Origin: Alphaproteobacteria bacterium
Lineage (GTDB): Bacteria > Pseudomonadota > Alphaproteobacteria > DSM-16000 > Inquilinaceae
Direction: 5' to 3'
Assembly: GCA_028277405.1 (NCBI GenBank)
Contig: JANQGH010000054.1
Span: 1-64,000, forward strand
Length of the DNA: 64,000 nt
A program made the position numbers and the translations under genes. Numbering within the stretch: the first letter of the stretch is position 1; every line of letters starts with the position of its first letter. Under the pieces are notes generated by a model. The model ran no database searches. It had not been told where the DNA came from and saw nothing but the letters and a program-made list of their open reading frames with translations. This document shows, piece after piece, positions 54,514 through 62,961 of this stretch.

Positions 54514-55884
54514 TTAGCGGATGACGATGTTGTCGCCGAGCGCGTTTTGCGCCGCGACCTGCAACCCCTCAACGGCCTCTTCCGGCGTGGCCTGACCGGC
54601 CCAGACGGACTCAAGCCCGGCCCACATCAGGTTCCAATAGTCGCCGAAGCCGACATGGTTGGGCATCGCCGAGGCGTAGGGCAGCAACCGGTCGGTCGCC
54701 TCGCGGGCCCAGCGGTCGCCGGAATAAAGGTCGACCTGGCTTTGGGATTCGGAAATGCCCAGATGGGCCGACAGGATGGCGTGCAGGGTGTTGATGCGCG
54801 GTTCCGACGCGATCTTGATCAGCTCCGCCGCGATGAAGGCCGTGTCCTCGTCATCCTGGCTGGTGACCAGATAGACCAGCGGATGGGTGATGGTGTTCGA
54901 TCCGCCGCCATCGCCGCCCGACGGGATCAGGCTGAACTGCACGTTGCCGAAGAAATCGTCCAGGCCCTCGCGGCCGGTATAGCGGGCATAGTGCCAGGTG
55001 CCGCCATGCCACAGACCGGCCTGGCCGGACGCAACCTCGGCATACCATTGATCCCAGGGTGTGCCGATATGGTTGCGGCGCGTGACGCCGCGCTCCACCG
55101 CGTCGGCGAAGAACTGATAAAAGCGGGTCATGGCCTCGGTATCCAGGACCAGCTGGCCGGTCTCCGAATCGTGCATCTCGCCGCCGAAGGACTGGTAGAA
55201 CTGCCAATAGTCCGGGCCGTTCGAGACGCGCGGATAAAAGCCGTAGCCGGGCTCGACCAGGCCGGCCTCTTGCATCGCCTCGGCGTCGTCCAGAACGTCG
55301 TACAGCGTGTAATCGCCGCTCTGCACCCGCGCCGGCAGCGCGGCGATTTCCTCGTCGCTGTAGCCGATCGCCCGCATGTGCGGGATCCAGGCGAAGAAGG
55401 GCCGGGACTCCGCATCCTGCGGAATGCCGTAGACGATGCCGTCGAAGGACGAAATCTCGATCAGATTGTCGTAGATGTCGTTCAGCGGCCAGGCGTCGAG
55501 ATCGACATAGTCCTCCACCGGCCGGATGATGCCGGCGGACGACCAGGGCGCGATGTCGCCATGGCTCGTGACCACGATGTTGGGGCCGGTGCCGGATTCA
55601 ACGCCCAGGGTGACCGCCTGCTTGAACTCGTCCCACGAGCCGAAATCGATGCGGCCATCGACCTCGATATTCACCTCCTCACCCAGGATCGCCATCTCGC
55701 GTTCCAGGATGTCGGCGGCCATCTCGATGGCCTCGACACGGTAGATATCCGCGTCGTTCGAGCCGCCGGCCCAGACCGTGATGTTGTAGTCCTGCGCGCT
55801 GGCGGCGGTGGCCACCAGCATGGCGCCGGCTGCCGCGGCGGCCAGGGCAGTTGTGCGAATGCTCTCAAGCTTCATGATTGTCAT
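54514..55884 (-). CDS. ABC transporter substrate-binding protein, carbohydrate type (family 1)
   Basis: The periplasmic receptor of the import operon, 456 residues with a signal peptide ending near TAASAQDY (about residues 26-33). Typical SBP family 1 features are ITVWAGGSNDADI, WDEFKQAVTLGVESGTGPNIVVTSHGD (in parts), DGIVYGIPQDAESRPFFAW, and AGLWHGGTWHYARY. Two starts are possible (55884, 55875). GAGG precedes the first by 6 bases. Aromatic residues suggest a sugar or polyol ligand; the GDPD enzyme hints at a glycerophospho compound. Confidence 0.91.
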   Translation of the reverse strand: MTIMKLESIRTTALAAAAAGAMLVATAASAQDYNITVWAGGSNDADIYRVEAIEMAADILEREMAILGEEVNIEVDGRIDFGSWDEFKQAVTLGVESGTGPNIVVTSHGDIAPWSSAGIIRPVEDYVDLDAWPLNDIYDNLIEISSFDGIVYGIPQDAESRPFFAWIPHMRAIGYSDEEIAALPARVQSGDYTLYDVLDDAEAMQEAGLVEPGYGFYPRVSNGPDYWQFYQSFGGEMHDSETGQLVLDTEAMTRFYQFFADAVERGVTRRNHIGTPWDQWYAEVASGQAGLWHGGTWHYARYTGREGLDDFFGNVQFSLIPSGGDGGGSNTITHPLVYLVTSQDDEDTAFIAAELIKIASEPRINTLHAILSAHLGISESQSQVDLYSGDRWAREATDRLLPYASAMPNHVGFGDYWNLMWAGLESVWAGQATPEEAVEGLQVAAQNALGDNIVIR

Positions 55885-56380
55885 GCTCGACCTCGTCTCC
55901 CAGTTGGAAATTCCACCATCATGTTGCGGTTTGCGTATTCATCTTCATCAGTGTCGGCAGTCGTGCGGGCGTGCCGCTTGCCTGTTTTGATGAAGACGAT
56001 CAGTGAGGCGCAACCTCCCTCAAAAAAACCCCATAGTACCATTGGTGTGTCGACATTAATTGCGTGCACGTGTTTTTTCAATCACCTCGCCTTGTTTGTC
56101 GGTGAGGTTTCATAATTTCTTCATAGTGCATCGGGAATACTGATAGACTGCGCACAAATACTTCCCCTTCTGGGTGGTCCAGAAAGGTTGAGGCGCGTGG
56201 CCCTTTTCTCGTCGGCCGCAATCCGGGCCTTTGTGCGGCATCCAAGCGCCGCCATCGCAGGACGCCGGCCGAGGCTGTCACGGCGGCCGACCGTATCATG
56301 TGACGCGGCCCATGAACCGAGCGTTCACGAACCTGGAGTAGGGGCGACAGTACCAGTTTTGCACACGTGTGCAAAGCGGA
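55885..56380. other. Control region upstream of the binding-protein gene
   Basis: A 496-base interval without a credible gene; minus-strand ORFs here lack SD sequences and homology. It holds an A+T-rich stretch (55990-56180) with possible promoter elements, a CACGTG-containing segment near 56062-56075, an 8-bp hairpin ACCTCGCC/GGTGAGGT (56084-56108) and the LacI operator at 56358. It probably contains the promoter of the ABC operon with a long untranslated leader. Confidence 0.5.
56358..56375. promoter_or_regulatory. LacI-family operator, perfect 18-bp palindrome
   Basis: TTTGCACACGTGTGCAAA is a perfect palindrome located 5 bases past the inositol-monophosphatase-like stop and upstream of the ABC operon. 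A near copy, TTTGCACAGGTGTGCAAA, lies at 57294. These are likely sites for the LacI regulator encoded at 57447-58460. Confidence 0.75.
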
Positions 56381-57235
56381 TTATTTGTCGCGGCCCTTCC
56401 CCAGCCCATCCTTCCAGGCGTCCACCTGCAGGCCAAGCTGGCCGTTCCAGGCCAGGACCGGGCCGCCATCGGCCAGCATGGTGGCGAAATCGGTGGACCT
56501 GATTGTGCCGCCGGCCTCCGTGACGATCAGCATGCCGGCCAGCGCGTCCCAAGGGTTGAGATGAGCCTCGAAATAGAGGTCGGCGACCCCTTCGGCGACG
56601 CGGGCCAGGCCGATGGCGGCGGCACCAAGCCGGCGATAGTCCGCCCCCGCCTCGGTCAGCCGGCGGATCTCGTCAAGATAATCCGCCAGGCTCATGCGGC
56701 GCGACATGCCCAGAATGGCCAGCGCCCGGTTCATGTCCGCGGTCTTGGAAACGCTGATCGGCCGGCCGTTTCGGTTCGCGCCTGCGCCTCGCCTGGCGGC
56801 GTAGAGCGCATCGTTCGGCGCGTCGTGGACAATGCCGATCTCCGTCCGGCCGTCCTGGACATAGGCGATCGAGACACCCCAATGGCGGATGCCTCTTATG
56901 TAGTTGGACGTACCGTCGATCGGGTCGACGACCCAGGTGCCATGGCCGTCGTTCGGGGCCCGCCGGCTGTTCTCCTCGCCCAGGAGTCCGTCGTCGGGGA
57001 AACGGCGCAGCAGCGCGTCGCGGATCAAGGCTTCGACCTCGACATCGGCGCGGGTGACAAAGTCCTGCAGGCCCTTCTCCTCGACCTCCAAACTGGCCAG
57101 ATCGCGCCGCAGGGCCAGCGCGTGAAGGCCAGCCTGCCGCGCGATGCGGCCCGCAGCGTCCAGCCTGTCGGAAAGACCGGCGGTGGAACCGTCGGACGAA
57201 GGCGCGGCGTCAGAGGACACGCCCGGCTGGGTCAT
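56381..57235 (-). CDS. Inositol monophosphatase family protein
   Basis: A metal-dependent phosphatase of the IMPase/FBPase/CysQ superfamily, 284 residues. Metal-binding motifs are GLLGEENSRR (motif with Glu) near residues 86-95, WVVDPIDGTSNYIRG near 106-120 (the signature DPxDGT), and NPWDALAGMLIVTEAGG near 227-243. An unstructured N-terminal extension of about 25 residues precedes the fold. The LacI-type operators flank the gene, so it is likely co-regulated with the ABC importer and may dephosphorylate a sugar or polyol phosphate. Confidence 0.9.
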   Translation of the reverse strand: MTQPGVSSDAAPSSDGSTAGLSDRLDAAGRIARQAGLHALALRRDLASLEVEEKGLQDFVTRADVEVEALIRDALLRRFPDDGLLGEENSRRAPNDGHGTWVVDPIDGTSNYIRGIRHWGVSIAYVQDGRTEIGIVHDAPNDALYAARRGAGANRNGRPISVSKTADMNRALAILGMSRRMSLADYLDEIRRLTEAGADYRRLGAAAIGLARVAEGVADLYFEAHLNPWDALAGMLIVTEAGGTIRSTDFATMLADGGPVLAWNGQLGLQVDAWKDGLGKGRDK

Positions 57236-57293
57236 GGGGGATCTCCGCGACTGGTGTCCGTAGGGGGTTCAGAACGGCGGCACGCTAGCAACT

Positions 57294-57311
57294 TTGCACA
57301 GGTGTGCAAAG
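57294..57311. promoter_or_regulatory. LacI-family operator, near-perfect palindrome
   Basis: TTTGCACAGGTGTGCAAA differs from the 56358 site at one central base. It lies 59 bases upstream of the inositol-monophosphatase-like gene (start 57235, minus) and downstream of the LacI gene, as expected for repression of the phosphatase. Confidence 0.75.
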
Positions 57312-57446
57312 CACCTTGGCGTCCAAGCCCCGGCGGCCCCCGCGACGGTGGGCGTGACACTGGCGCAGGGGGGCGCAGGGGCGGCGCAAGAGTGGCGCAG
57401 AGGTGCGCGTCGCGTCAGGGGCAGACCGTCGAAGCCAGGCCCGGAT

Positions 57447-58460
57447 TCAGCGCGTTGTGCTGCGCCTGACCAGCTCGACCGGCACGATCGAGGTTCGCCG
57501 CCCCGCCGCCGGGTTCTCGATTCTGGCCATCAGCATCGATACAGCGGCCTGGGCCAGCAATGTGGTGGGCTGGCGGATGGTGGTCAGCCGGTAGGGCTGC
57601 CAGGACGCTTGCGGGATGTCGTCATAGCCGATCAGGCAGACATCGTCGGGCACGCGGACCGCATGATCGCTGCGCAGCGCGTCCAGCAACCCCAGCGCCA
57701 TGAGGTCCATCGGGCAAAAGATCCCCGTCGAGGGCGCCATCGCCTGCGCGACAAGTCCGGCGGCCGATTGCCGGCCACCTTCATAGGTTTGCGGCCCGGC
57801 GGCAAAGACCCGGGCGGTTATGCCGGCGGCGCGCGCGGCGCCGAGAAACTCCTCGATCCGCGCCTCCAGCGAGTAGGACTGTCGGCTGGGGCGGACCGCG
57901 ACGAGGTTGCGGCAGCCGGACGCGATCAACGCTTCGGCCGCCAGCCTGCCGCCGTGCGGATTATCGCCGACAACCCGGTCGACCGCCGTTAGCTCCTGCT
58001 GCTTGTTGACCAGCACCAGCGGCACGCCCAGCCGGGCGCACTCGATGCAGATTTCCGAGGGCGGCGCGTCGGAGGTCACCACGGCGCCGGAGAGGTTGTA
58101 ATGCAGCAGCTGGTGCAACGTGCGCGCGGTTTGCACCGGCCCGTCGGCGGTGAACAGGATCGGGTGGTAGTGCGTCGCCACAAGCTCGCGGGTCAGCGCG
58201 TCGACCTGGGCGGAGCGAAACGGCGTGTCCAGATCGGCCACGATCAGGCCGACCAGATTGGAGCGCTGATTGGACAGTCCCTTGGCCAGCTCGTTGACCC
58301 GATAGCCCAAGGCATCGGCCGCTTGCATGACCTTGTCGCGGGTATCGGCGGCGATGCTGGCCCCCGGCGTGAACGCCCGCGACACGGCAGACCGCGACAC
58401 CCCGGCCTTGCGCGCGACATCGAACGAGGTCGGCTGGCGCTGGAATTCTGCTTTGGTCAT
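57447..58460 (-). CDS. LacI-family transcriptional regulator
   Basis: A 337-residue repressor with HTH FDVARKAGVSRSAVSRAF, hinge YRVNELAKGLSNQ and a periplasmic-binding-like effector domain (NLVGLIVADLDTPF, GAVVTSDAP, GIFCPMDLMALGLLDAL, DVCLIGYDDIPQASW, TTIRQP). The hinge serine/leucine pattern and the nearby TTTGCACACGTGTGCAAA palindromes are consistent with a canonical LacI-type operator. Probably controls the phosphatase and the ABC-GDPD operon. Confidence 0.92.
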   Translation of the reverse strand: MTKAEFQRQPTSFDVARKAGVSRSAVSRAFTPGASIAADTRDKVMQAADALGYRVNELAKGLSNQRSNLVGLIVADLDTPFRSAQVDALTRELVATHYHPILFTADGPVQTARTLHQLLHYNLSGAVVTSDAPPSEICIECARLGVPLVLVNKQQELTAVDRVVGDNPHGGRLAAEALIASGCRNLVAVRPSRQSYSLEARIEEFLGAARAAGITARVFAAGPQTYEGGRQSAAGLVAQAMAPSTGIFCPMDLMALGLLDALRSDHAVRVPDDVCLIGYDDIPQASWQPYRLTTIRQPTTLLAQAAVSMLMARIENPAAGRRTSIVPVELVRRSTTR

Positions 58461-58718
58461 CCGGGGACCTCACACGCGCCGGCCCTCGACCATCGACCGC
58501 GTCGCAAGCGGCCTGTCTTCGTGGCTTCAGTGCTCATGCGTCAGAGACGTCGGACATCGGGCGGGGCCGGCGAGATGCCGAATCGAAACCCGGCCATGAT
58601 AGGCGCATGAAATGGCCTTGAGCCATCGCAAAGTCACCTCCGGCCTGCCCGCGCGACATCCGGCACGAACACGACACCGGCTCGCGCATGGGGGTAACTC
58701 GTTGATTTTGCTTGACTT

Positions 58719-59651
58719 CTAGTCCAGCAGCCGGAGGTGCGCGATGACCGGATAATGGTCGGCGCCGATGTCGGGGCCCAGCTCGACGGTGCCGATGGCG
58801 ATGAGATCGTTGCCAAGCACATGGTCGATCGGCAGGCCGATCATGGGCATCCAGGTCGGCCAGGTGGACAGCGGTGTTCCCGACGCCGCTGCCGCCGACA
58901 GGCCCGCGGCCGTCAATATGTCGAAGCTGGGCGCGTAGGGCGTGACGTTGAAATCGCCGATCGCCAGCACCGGGCGTGCCGATCGCGCCAGGATTTCGGT
59001 CGCGACGTTCTCCAGGAAATCATCGCGCAGGCGGGATCGCGCGGCCCCCGTCGGCGACGGTGCGTGGACCGCGAAGACGACCACCTCGCGGTACTCGATC
59101 TGCAGCTCCACGATCATGCCCATCCGATAGGCCCGGCCGGGGATGAATGGCGTCACCGCCGTAATTGGCCAGCGGCTGAACACCATGACGTCATGGGAAA
59201 AGGCTGGCGATCTTGGCGCTGTATAGGGGTAGCGTTGGCGCAGCGGCCCCAGATGCGCGTTCCATTGGGTGGCCTTTTCCTGGATCACCAGCAGGTCGAG
59301 GTTAAGGCCGGCCAGGAGTTCGATCGCGGCCTCGGGCTCGTCATGGTTCCACAGCAGGTTCGCGGTCGCCACGGAGATCGGACGGCCCCCCGGTGGGGGC
59401 TGGGTGGGAAGATGCACGGCCATGGAAAGAACGTGCGGCACCATCGCGCCCAAGGCCACCAGCATGACCAGATAGCGCCGGGTCGCCAGCGCGGCGGCGG
59501 CGACGAACAGGCCGACCAGGATGATCGGTACGCGCAGATTGCTCGCCAGATCGAGCAGCCAATGTCGATCGGCCAACGGCGACAGGAACGCCGTGGCGAC
59601 TAGGCAGATCGCGGCTGCCCAAAAGATCAGACTGACCAGTTTGCCGCGCAA
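58719..59651 (-). CDS. Endonuclease/exonuclease/phosphatase family protein, membrane-anchored
   Basis: A 310-residue protein with two to three N-terminal transmembrane segments (residues about 5-80: LVSLIFWAAAICLVATAFL, VPIILVGLFVAAAALA, YLVMLVALGAMVPHVLSM) followed by an EEP domain. Conserved catalytic elements are TANLLWNHDE (Asn), LVIQEKATQ (Glu), FAVHAPSP, LAIGDFNVTPYAP (Asp-Asn), IDHVLGND and the final GADHYPVIAHL (Asp-His). Family members include DNases, sphingomyelinases and phosphoinositide phosphatases. The anchor suggests a periplasm-facing enzyme. The substrate is not known. Confidence 0.85.
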   Translation of the reverse strand: MRGKLVSLIFWAAAICLVATAFLSPLADRHWLLDLASNLRVPIILVGLFVAAAALATRRYLVMLVALGAMVPHVLSMAVHLPTQPPPGGRPISVATANLLWNHDEPEAAIELLAGLNLDLLVIQEKATQWNAHLGPLRQRYPYTAPRSPAFSHDVMVFSRWPITAVTPFIPGRAYRMGMIVELQIEYREVVVFAVHAPSPTGAARSRLRDDFLENVATEILARSARPVLAIGDFNVTPYAPSFDILTAAGLSAAAASGTPLSTWPTWMPMIGLPIDHVLGNDLIAIGTVELGPDIGADHYPVIAHLRLLD

Positions 59652-59792
59652 GACAGACCTGTTCGGTGCCCTTTCAACCGATTCGCCGGTTCAGAAAAAC
59701 CACTAATTGGGGCTGTAGCGGGGCATCATGATCGCCGCCGTTGCCGATCCCGGCATCGCCGGCTTGGCCCCATCGGTGCTTATGCCCTGCGG

Positions 59793-62700
59793 CTAACTTG
59801 TCGCCGGTGCCGGCCGCGATTCGGCCGTTGATTCGGTCGTTGATTCGGCCGTCTGGTCGGCGTTGTCGTCAGCCTCCGGCTTTGGATATTGCGGCAGCAG
59901 CAGGCTGTAGAGCACGGGCATCAGCCCCAGCGTCAGAACCGTGCCTAGCAGCACGCCAAACGCGATGGTCGCGGCCATGCCGTAGAACAGCGGGCCGCCG
60001 AACAGGATCAGCGGCACGATGCCGAGGCCGGTGGCCAGGGCGGTCATCATGATCGGCCGCAGCCGCGACAGGGCGGCCAGCATGATCGCGTCGCGCTTCG
60101 GCCGGCCGTCCTTCTCCAGCATGGCGATCCGGTCGATCAGAATGATCGAGTGGTTCAGGATGATGCCGCCGAGGCTGACGAAGCCCAGAATGGCCATGAA
60201 GCCGAACTTGGCCTGCAAGACCACCAGCCCGACCACGCCGCCGATGATGACCAGTGGGATGGTCATCAAGATGATGCCGCCGCGCCGGATCGAGTTGAAC
60301 TGACCGATGACCAGCAGGGCCATGACGCCGAACGCCAAGGGCAGGTTGGCGAACAGCCGCTGGTTGGCCTGGGCCTGCTGATAGGGTTCGCCCGCGATCT
60401 CGTAGCGCGCGCCCGGCGGCAGGTCGAGGCTGTCGAGCGTGGGTTGCAGGATCGTCATCAACTCCGCCGAACTCATCACGCTTGAGCGGCCTTCGACCGT
60501 GAAGGTCCGTTGCAGGTTGCGCCGGTTGATCAGCGGGAACTCCCAGAAGGTGGTCACGTCGGCGATTTCGCCCAGCTGAACGAACCGGTTGTTGGCCGAC
60601 GACCAGACCTCGACCGAGGCGATCGCGGCCAAGCCCTCCGTGTTGGCCTCGATCGACTGCGCGATGACGGGAATGGTGAACTCGCTTTCGCGCAAGGTGG
60701 TGATCTGCTGGCCGTTCAGGGTGGTGTAGAGCGCGTTGGTGACGTCCTCGGTCGACACGCCCTGCCGCTGGGCGCGCGCCTGGTCGATCACCAGGCTCAG
60801 CTCGATCGCCGGGTTGCCCCAATCGATCGACACGCCTTCCGCGCCCTCCTGGGCAAAGAACAGGTCGCGAAGCTGTTCGGCGACCAGATAGAGCTGGTCC
60901 GTGTGGTCGGTCGGCCCGATCAGACGGATGTCGATCACGCCCGGCTCCGTGGCCCCCATCCACATTTGCTTGGCGTCGGCGATCACGCCCGGAAGGTTTT
61001 CGTCCACGTAGGCATTGGTGCGGTCGATCATCTCCTGCACCTGCGAGCCGTCGGCGACATCGACCAGGATGAAGGCCACGTTGTTGGCCGGGTCGAGCGG
61101 CGTCAGCGACAGGAAGAAGCGCGGGCCGCCGCCGCCGACATAGGCGACGTTGGACACGATCTCGGGATTGACCTCGCTGTCGGACAGCCAGTCGGCCAAT
61201 TGCCGCGTCGCGGCGTTGGTCGTGCGGACGTCGGCCTGGGTTTCCAGGGTCAGATAGATCAGATACTGGCTGCGCTCGCCCAGGGGAAAGAACTCCGTCG
61301 GCAGCCGTTGCAGAACCAGGATCGACGCAACAAGGCAGCCGGCGATGATGAACAGAAACGGAATGCGCAGAACGCCGAGGATGGCGTGGATGAACTTACT
61401 GTACGGGGTGTAGATCCAGCCGCGATAGTCCTCGATCTTGAGGTCTTCCTCGACATTTTCCTTGGGCTTGACCTTCATGAACCAGACGCAGAACAGCGGC
61501 GTCACGGTCATGGCCAGGAACCAGGAGGACAGCACCAGCATGATGACCACGCTGCCCAGCGAGCGCACGTAATCGCCCGTCGCGCCGGCGATCAGAATGA
61601 TCGGCACGAAGGCGACAGAGGTCGTCAGGGCCGAGTTCAACAAGGGCAGCGCCAAGCTGCTGCCGGACTGAATGGCCGCCTCGCGGTGGGTCGCGCCGCG
61701 CTCGATGCGCACGCGCATGTCCTCGGCTATGACGATGCCGTTGTCGACCAACAGACCCAGCGCGATGATCACGGCGGTGATCGACATGCGCTGGAACTCG
61801 ACGCCCATCACCGACATCAGGATGACGCCGGCCAGCATCGAAATCGGCACCAGCGAGCCGACGATCAGGCCGGCGCGAATACCCAGGAAGACCAGCACGA
61901 CGAACAGCACGATGCCCACGGTCTCGTAGACGTTCTCCATCGCCTCGTCGATGCTGTCCTCGATCAAGGTCGGCTGGTAGGTCGCGAAACCCAACTCCAT
62001 GCCGATGGGCAGCTCGTACTGGATCTCGTCGATCAGGGCGGTCAGCACCGTTCCGAACTGGACGTTGTTGGTGCCGTCATGGGTCGAAATGCCCATCACG
62101 ATGGCCGGCCGACTGTTGTAGAGGACCGGCTGGGTCGGCGGATCGGGATAGCCGGTCCTGACGTCGGCGATCTGGCCGATCGAGATCAGGTCCCCGGATC
62201 CCGGTTCTTGAAACAGGACGTTGGCGACATCCTCGGCACTTTGCAGCGCACCCGTCGGCACGACCACCAGCTGGCGGCCGCTGACGAAGGCGACGCCCGT
62301 CGGTTCCGGCTGGTTTTGCGAGATCAGCGCGTTGGCGGCGACCTGCGGGTCCACGCCCAGCTCGGCAATGCGAACCGGATCGAACTCGACGAAGATCTGC
62401 TGGTCCTGGACGCCGTAGAACTGGACCTTGCGCACCGCATCGAGCTCCATGATCCGGGCCTCGATATCCTCCGCCGTGCGGCGCATGTCCTCATAGGAAA
62501 AGCCGTCGGCCCAGAGCGCGACGGAGGCGATGGCAACCAGGCCGATATCCTCCTGCACGGTCACGCTCGTGACCGCCTGGGGCAGGGTCGGCGCGGTGTT
62601 TTCGACCCGGTTTCTTATCGCCTGGATAGCCTCGGTCACGTCGGTCACATAGTCGCCGATCGTGGCCGTGATGATGGTCGATCCGCGCCGCACCGCGGCC

Positions 62701-62942
62701 GTGACGTCGGTCACCTGATCGACATTGCGCAGCGCCTCCTCCAACGGGCGCGAGACGAGGTTCTCCATTTGGGTCGGGCTGAGCGCCGGGGCCTCGGCGT
62801 AGACCTTGACGATCCGGATCTGGATCGTCGGGTCTTCCGAACTGGGATAGTTCAGGTAGACGATGATGCCGTAGACGGTGATGAACAGCACCAACAGCAC
62901 CATGACGCGCGAGTTGGAAATCGCCAGCCGCGTCAACTGCAT
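59793..62942 (-). CDS. RND efflux transporter (AcrB/HAE-type)
   Basis: The inner-membrane proton-driven pump of a tripartite efflux system, 1049 residues with twelve expected helices and two periplasmic loops. Typical sequences are ISNSRVMVLLVLFITVYGIIVYLNYPSSEDP at the start (in parts), SRPLEEALRNVDQVTDV, the TM4 relay GLLVDNGIVIAEDM near residue 405, and GGIILNHSIILIDRI near residue 930. The AcrB double Asp of TM4 is reduced to one in LLVDNGIV, as in several divergent HAE/HME-like pumps. It lies 19 bases after the adaptor gene. The C-terminal tail is Asp/Glu/Thr-rich. Confidence 0.92.
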   Translation of the reverse strand: MQLTRLAISNSRVMVLLVLFITVYGIIVYLNYPSSEDPTIQIRIVKVYAEAPALSPTQMENLVSRPLEEALRNVDQVTDVTAAVRRGSTIITATIGDYVTDVTEAIQAIRNRVENTAPTLPQAVTSVTVQEDIGLVAIASVALWADGFSYEDMRRTAEDIEARIMELDAVRKVQFYGVQDQQIFVEFDPVRIAELGVDPQVAANALISQNQPEPTGVAFVSGRQLVVVPTGALQSAEDVANVLFQEPGSGDLISIGQIADVRTGYPDPPTQPVLYNSRPAIVMGISTHDGTNNVQFGTVLTALIDEIQYELPIGMELGFATYQPTLIEDSIDEAMENVYETVGIVLFVVLVFLGIRAGLIVGSLVPISMLAGVILMSVMGVEFQRMSITAVIIALGLLVDNGIVIAEDMRVRIERGATHREAAIQSGSSLALPLLNSALTTSVAFVPIILIAGATGDYVRSLGSVVIMLVLSSWFLAMTVTPLFCVWFMKVKPKENVEEDLKIEDYRGWIYTPYSKFIHAILGVLRIPFLFIIAGCLVASILVLQRLPTEFFPLGERSQYLIYLTLETQADVRTTNAATRQLADWLSDSEVNPEIVSNVAYVGGGGPRFFLSLTPLDPANNVAFILVDVADGSQVQEMIDRTNAYVDENLPGVIADAKQMWMGATEPGVIDIRLIGPTDHTDQLYLVAEQLRDLFFAQEGAEGVSIDWGNPAIELSLVIDQARAQRQGVSTEDVTNALYTTLNGQQITTLRESEFTIPVIAQSIEANTEGLAAIASVEVWSSANNRFVQLGEIADVTTFWEFPLINRRNLQRTFTVEGRSSVMSSAELMTILQPTLDSLDLPPGARYEIAGEPYQQAQANQRLFANLPLAFGVMALLVIGQFNSIRRGGIILMTIPLVIIGGVVGLVVLQAKFGFMAILGFVSLGGIILNHSIILIDRIAMLEKDGRPKRDAIMLAALSRLRPIMMTALATGLGIVPLILFGGPLFYGMAATIAFGVLLGTVLTLGLMPVLYSLLLPQYPKPEADDNADQTAESTTESTAESRPAPATS

Positions 62943-62961
62943 TGGCTAAGGCCTCGCCCGC

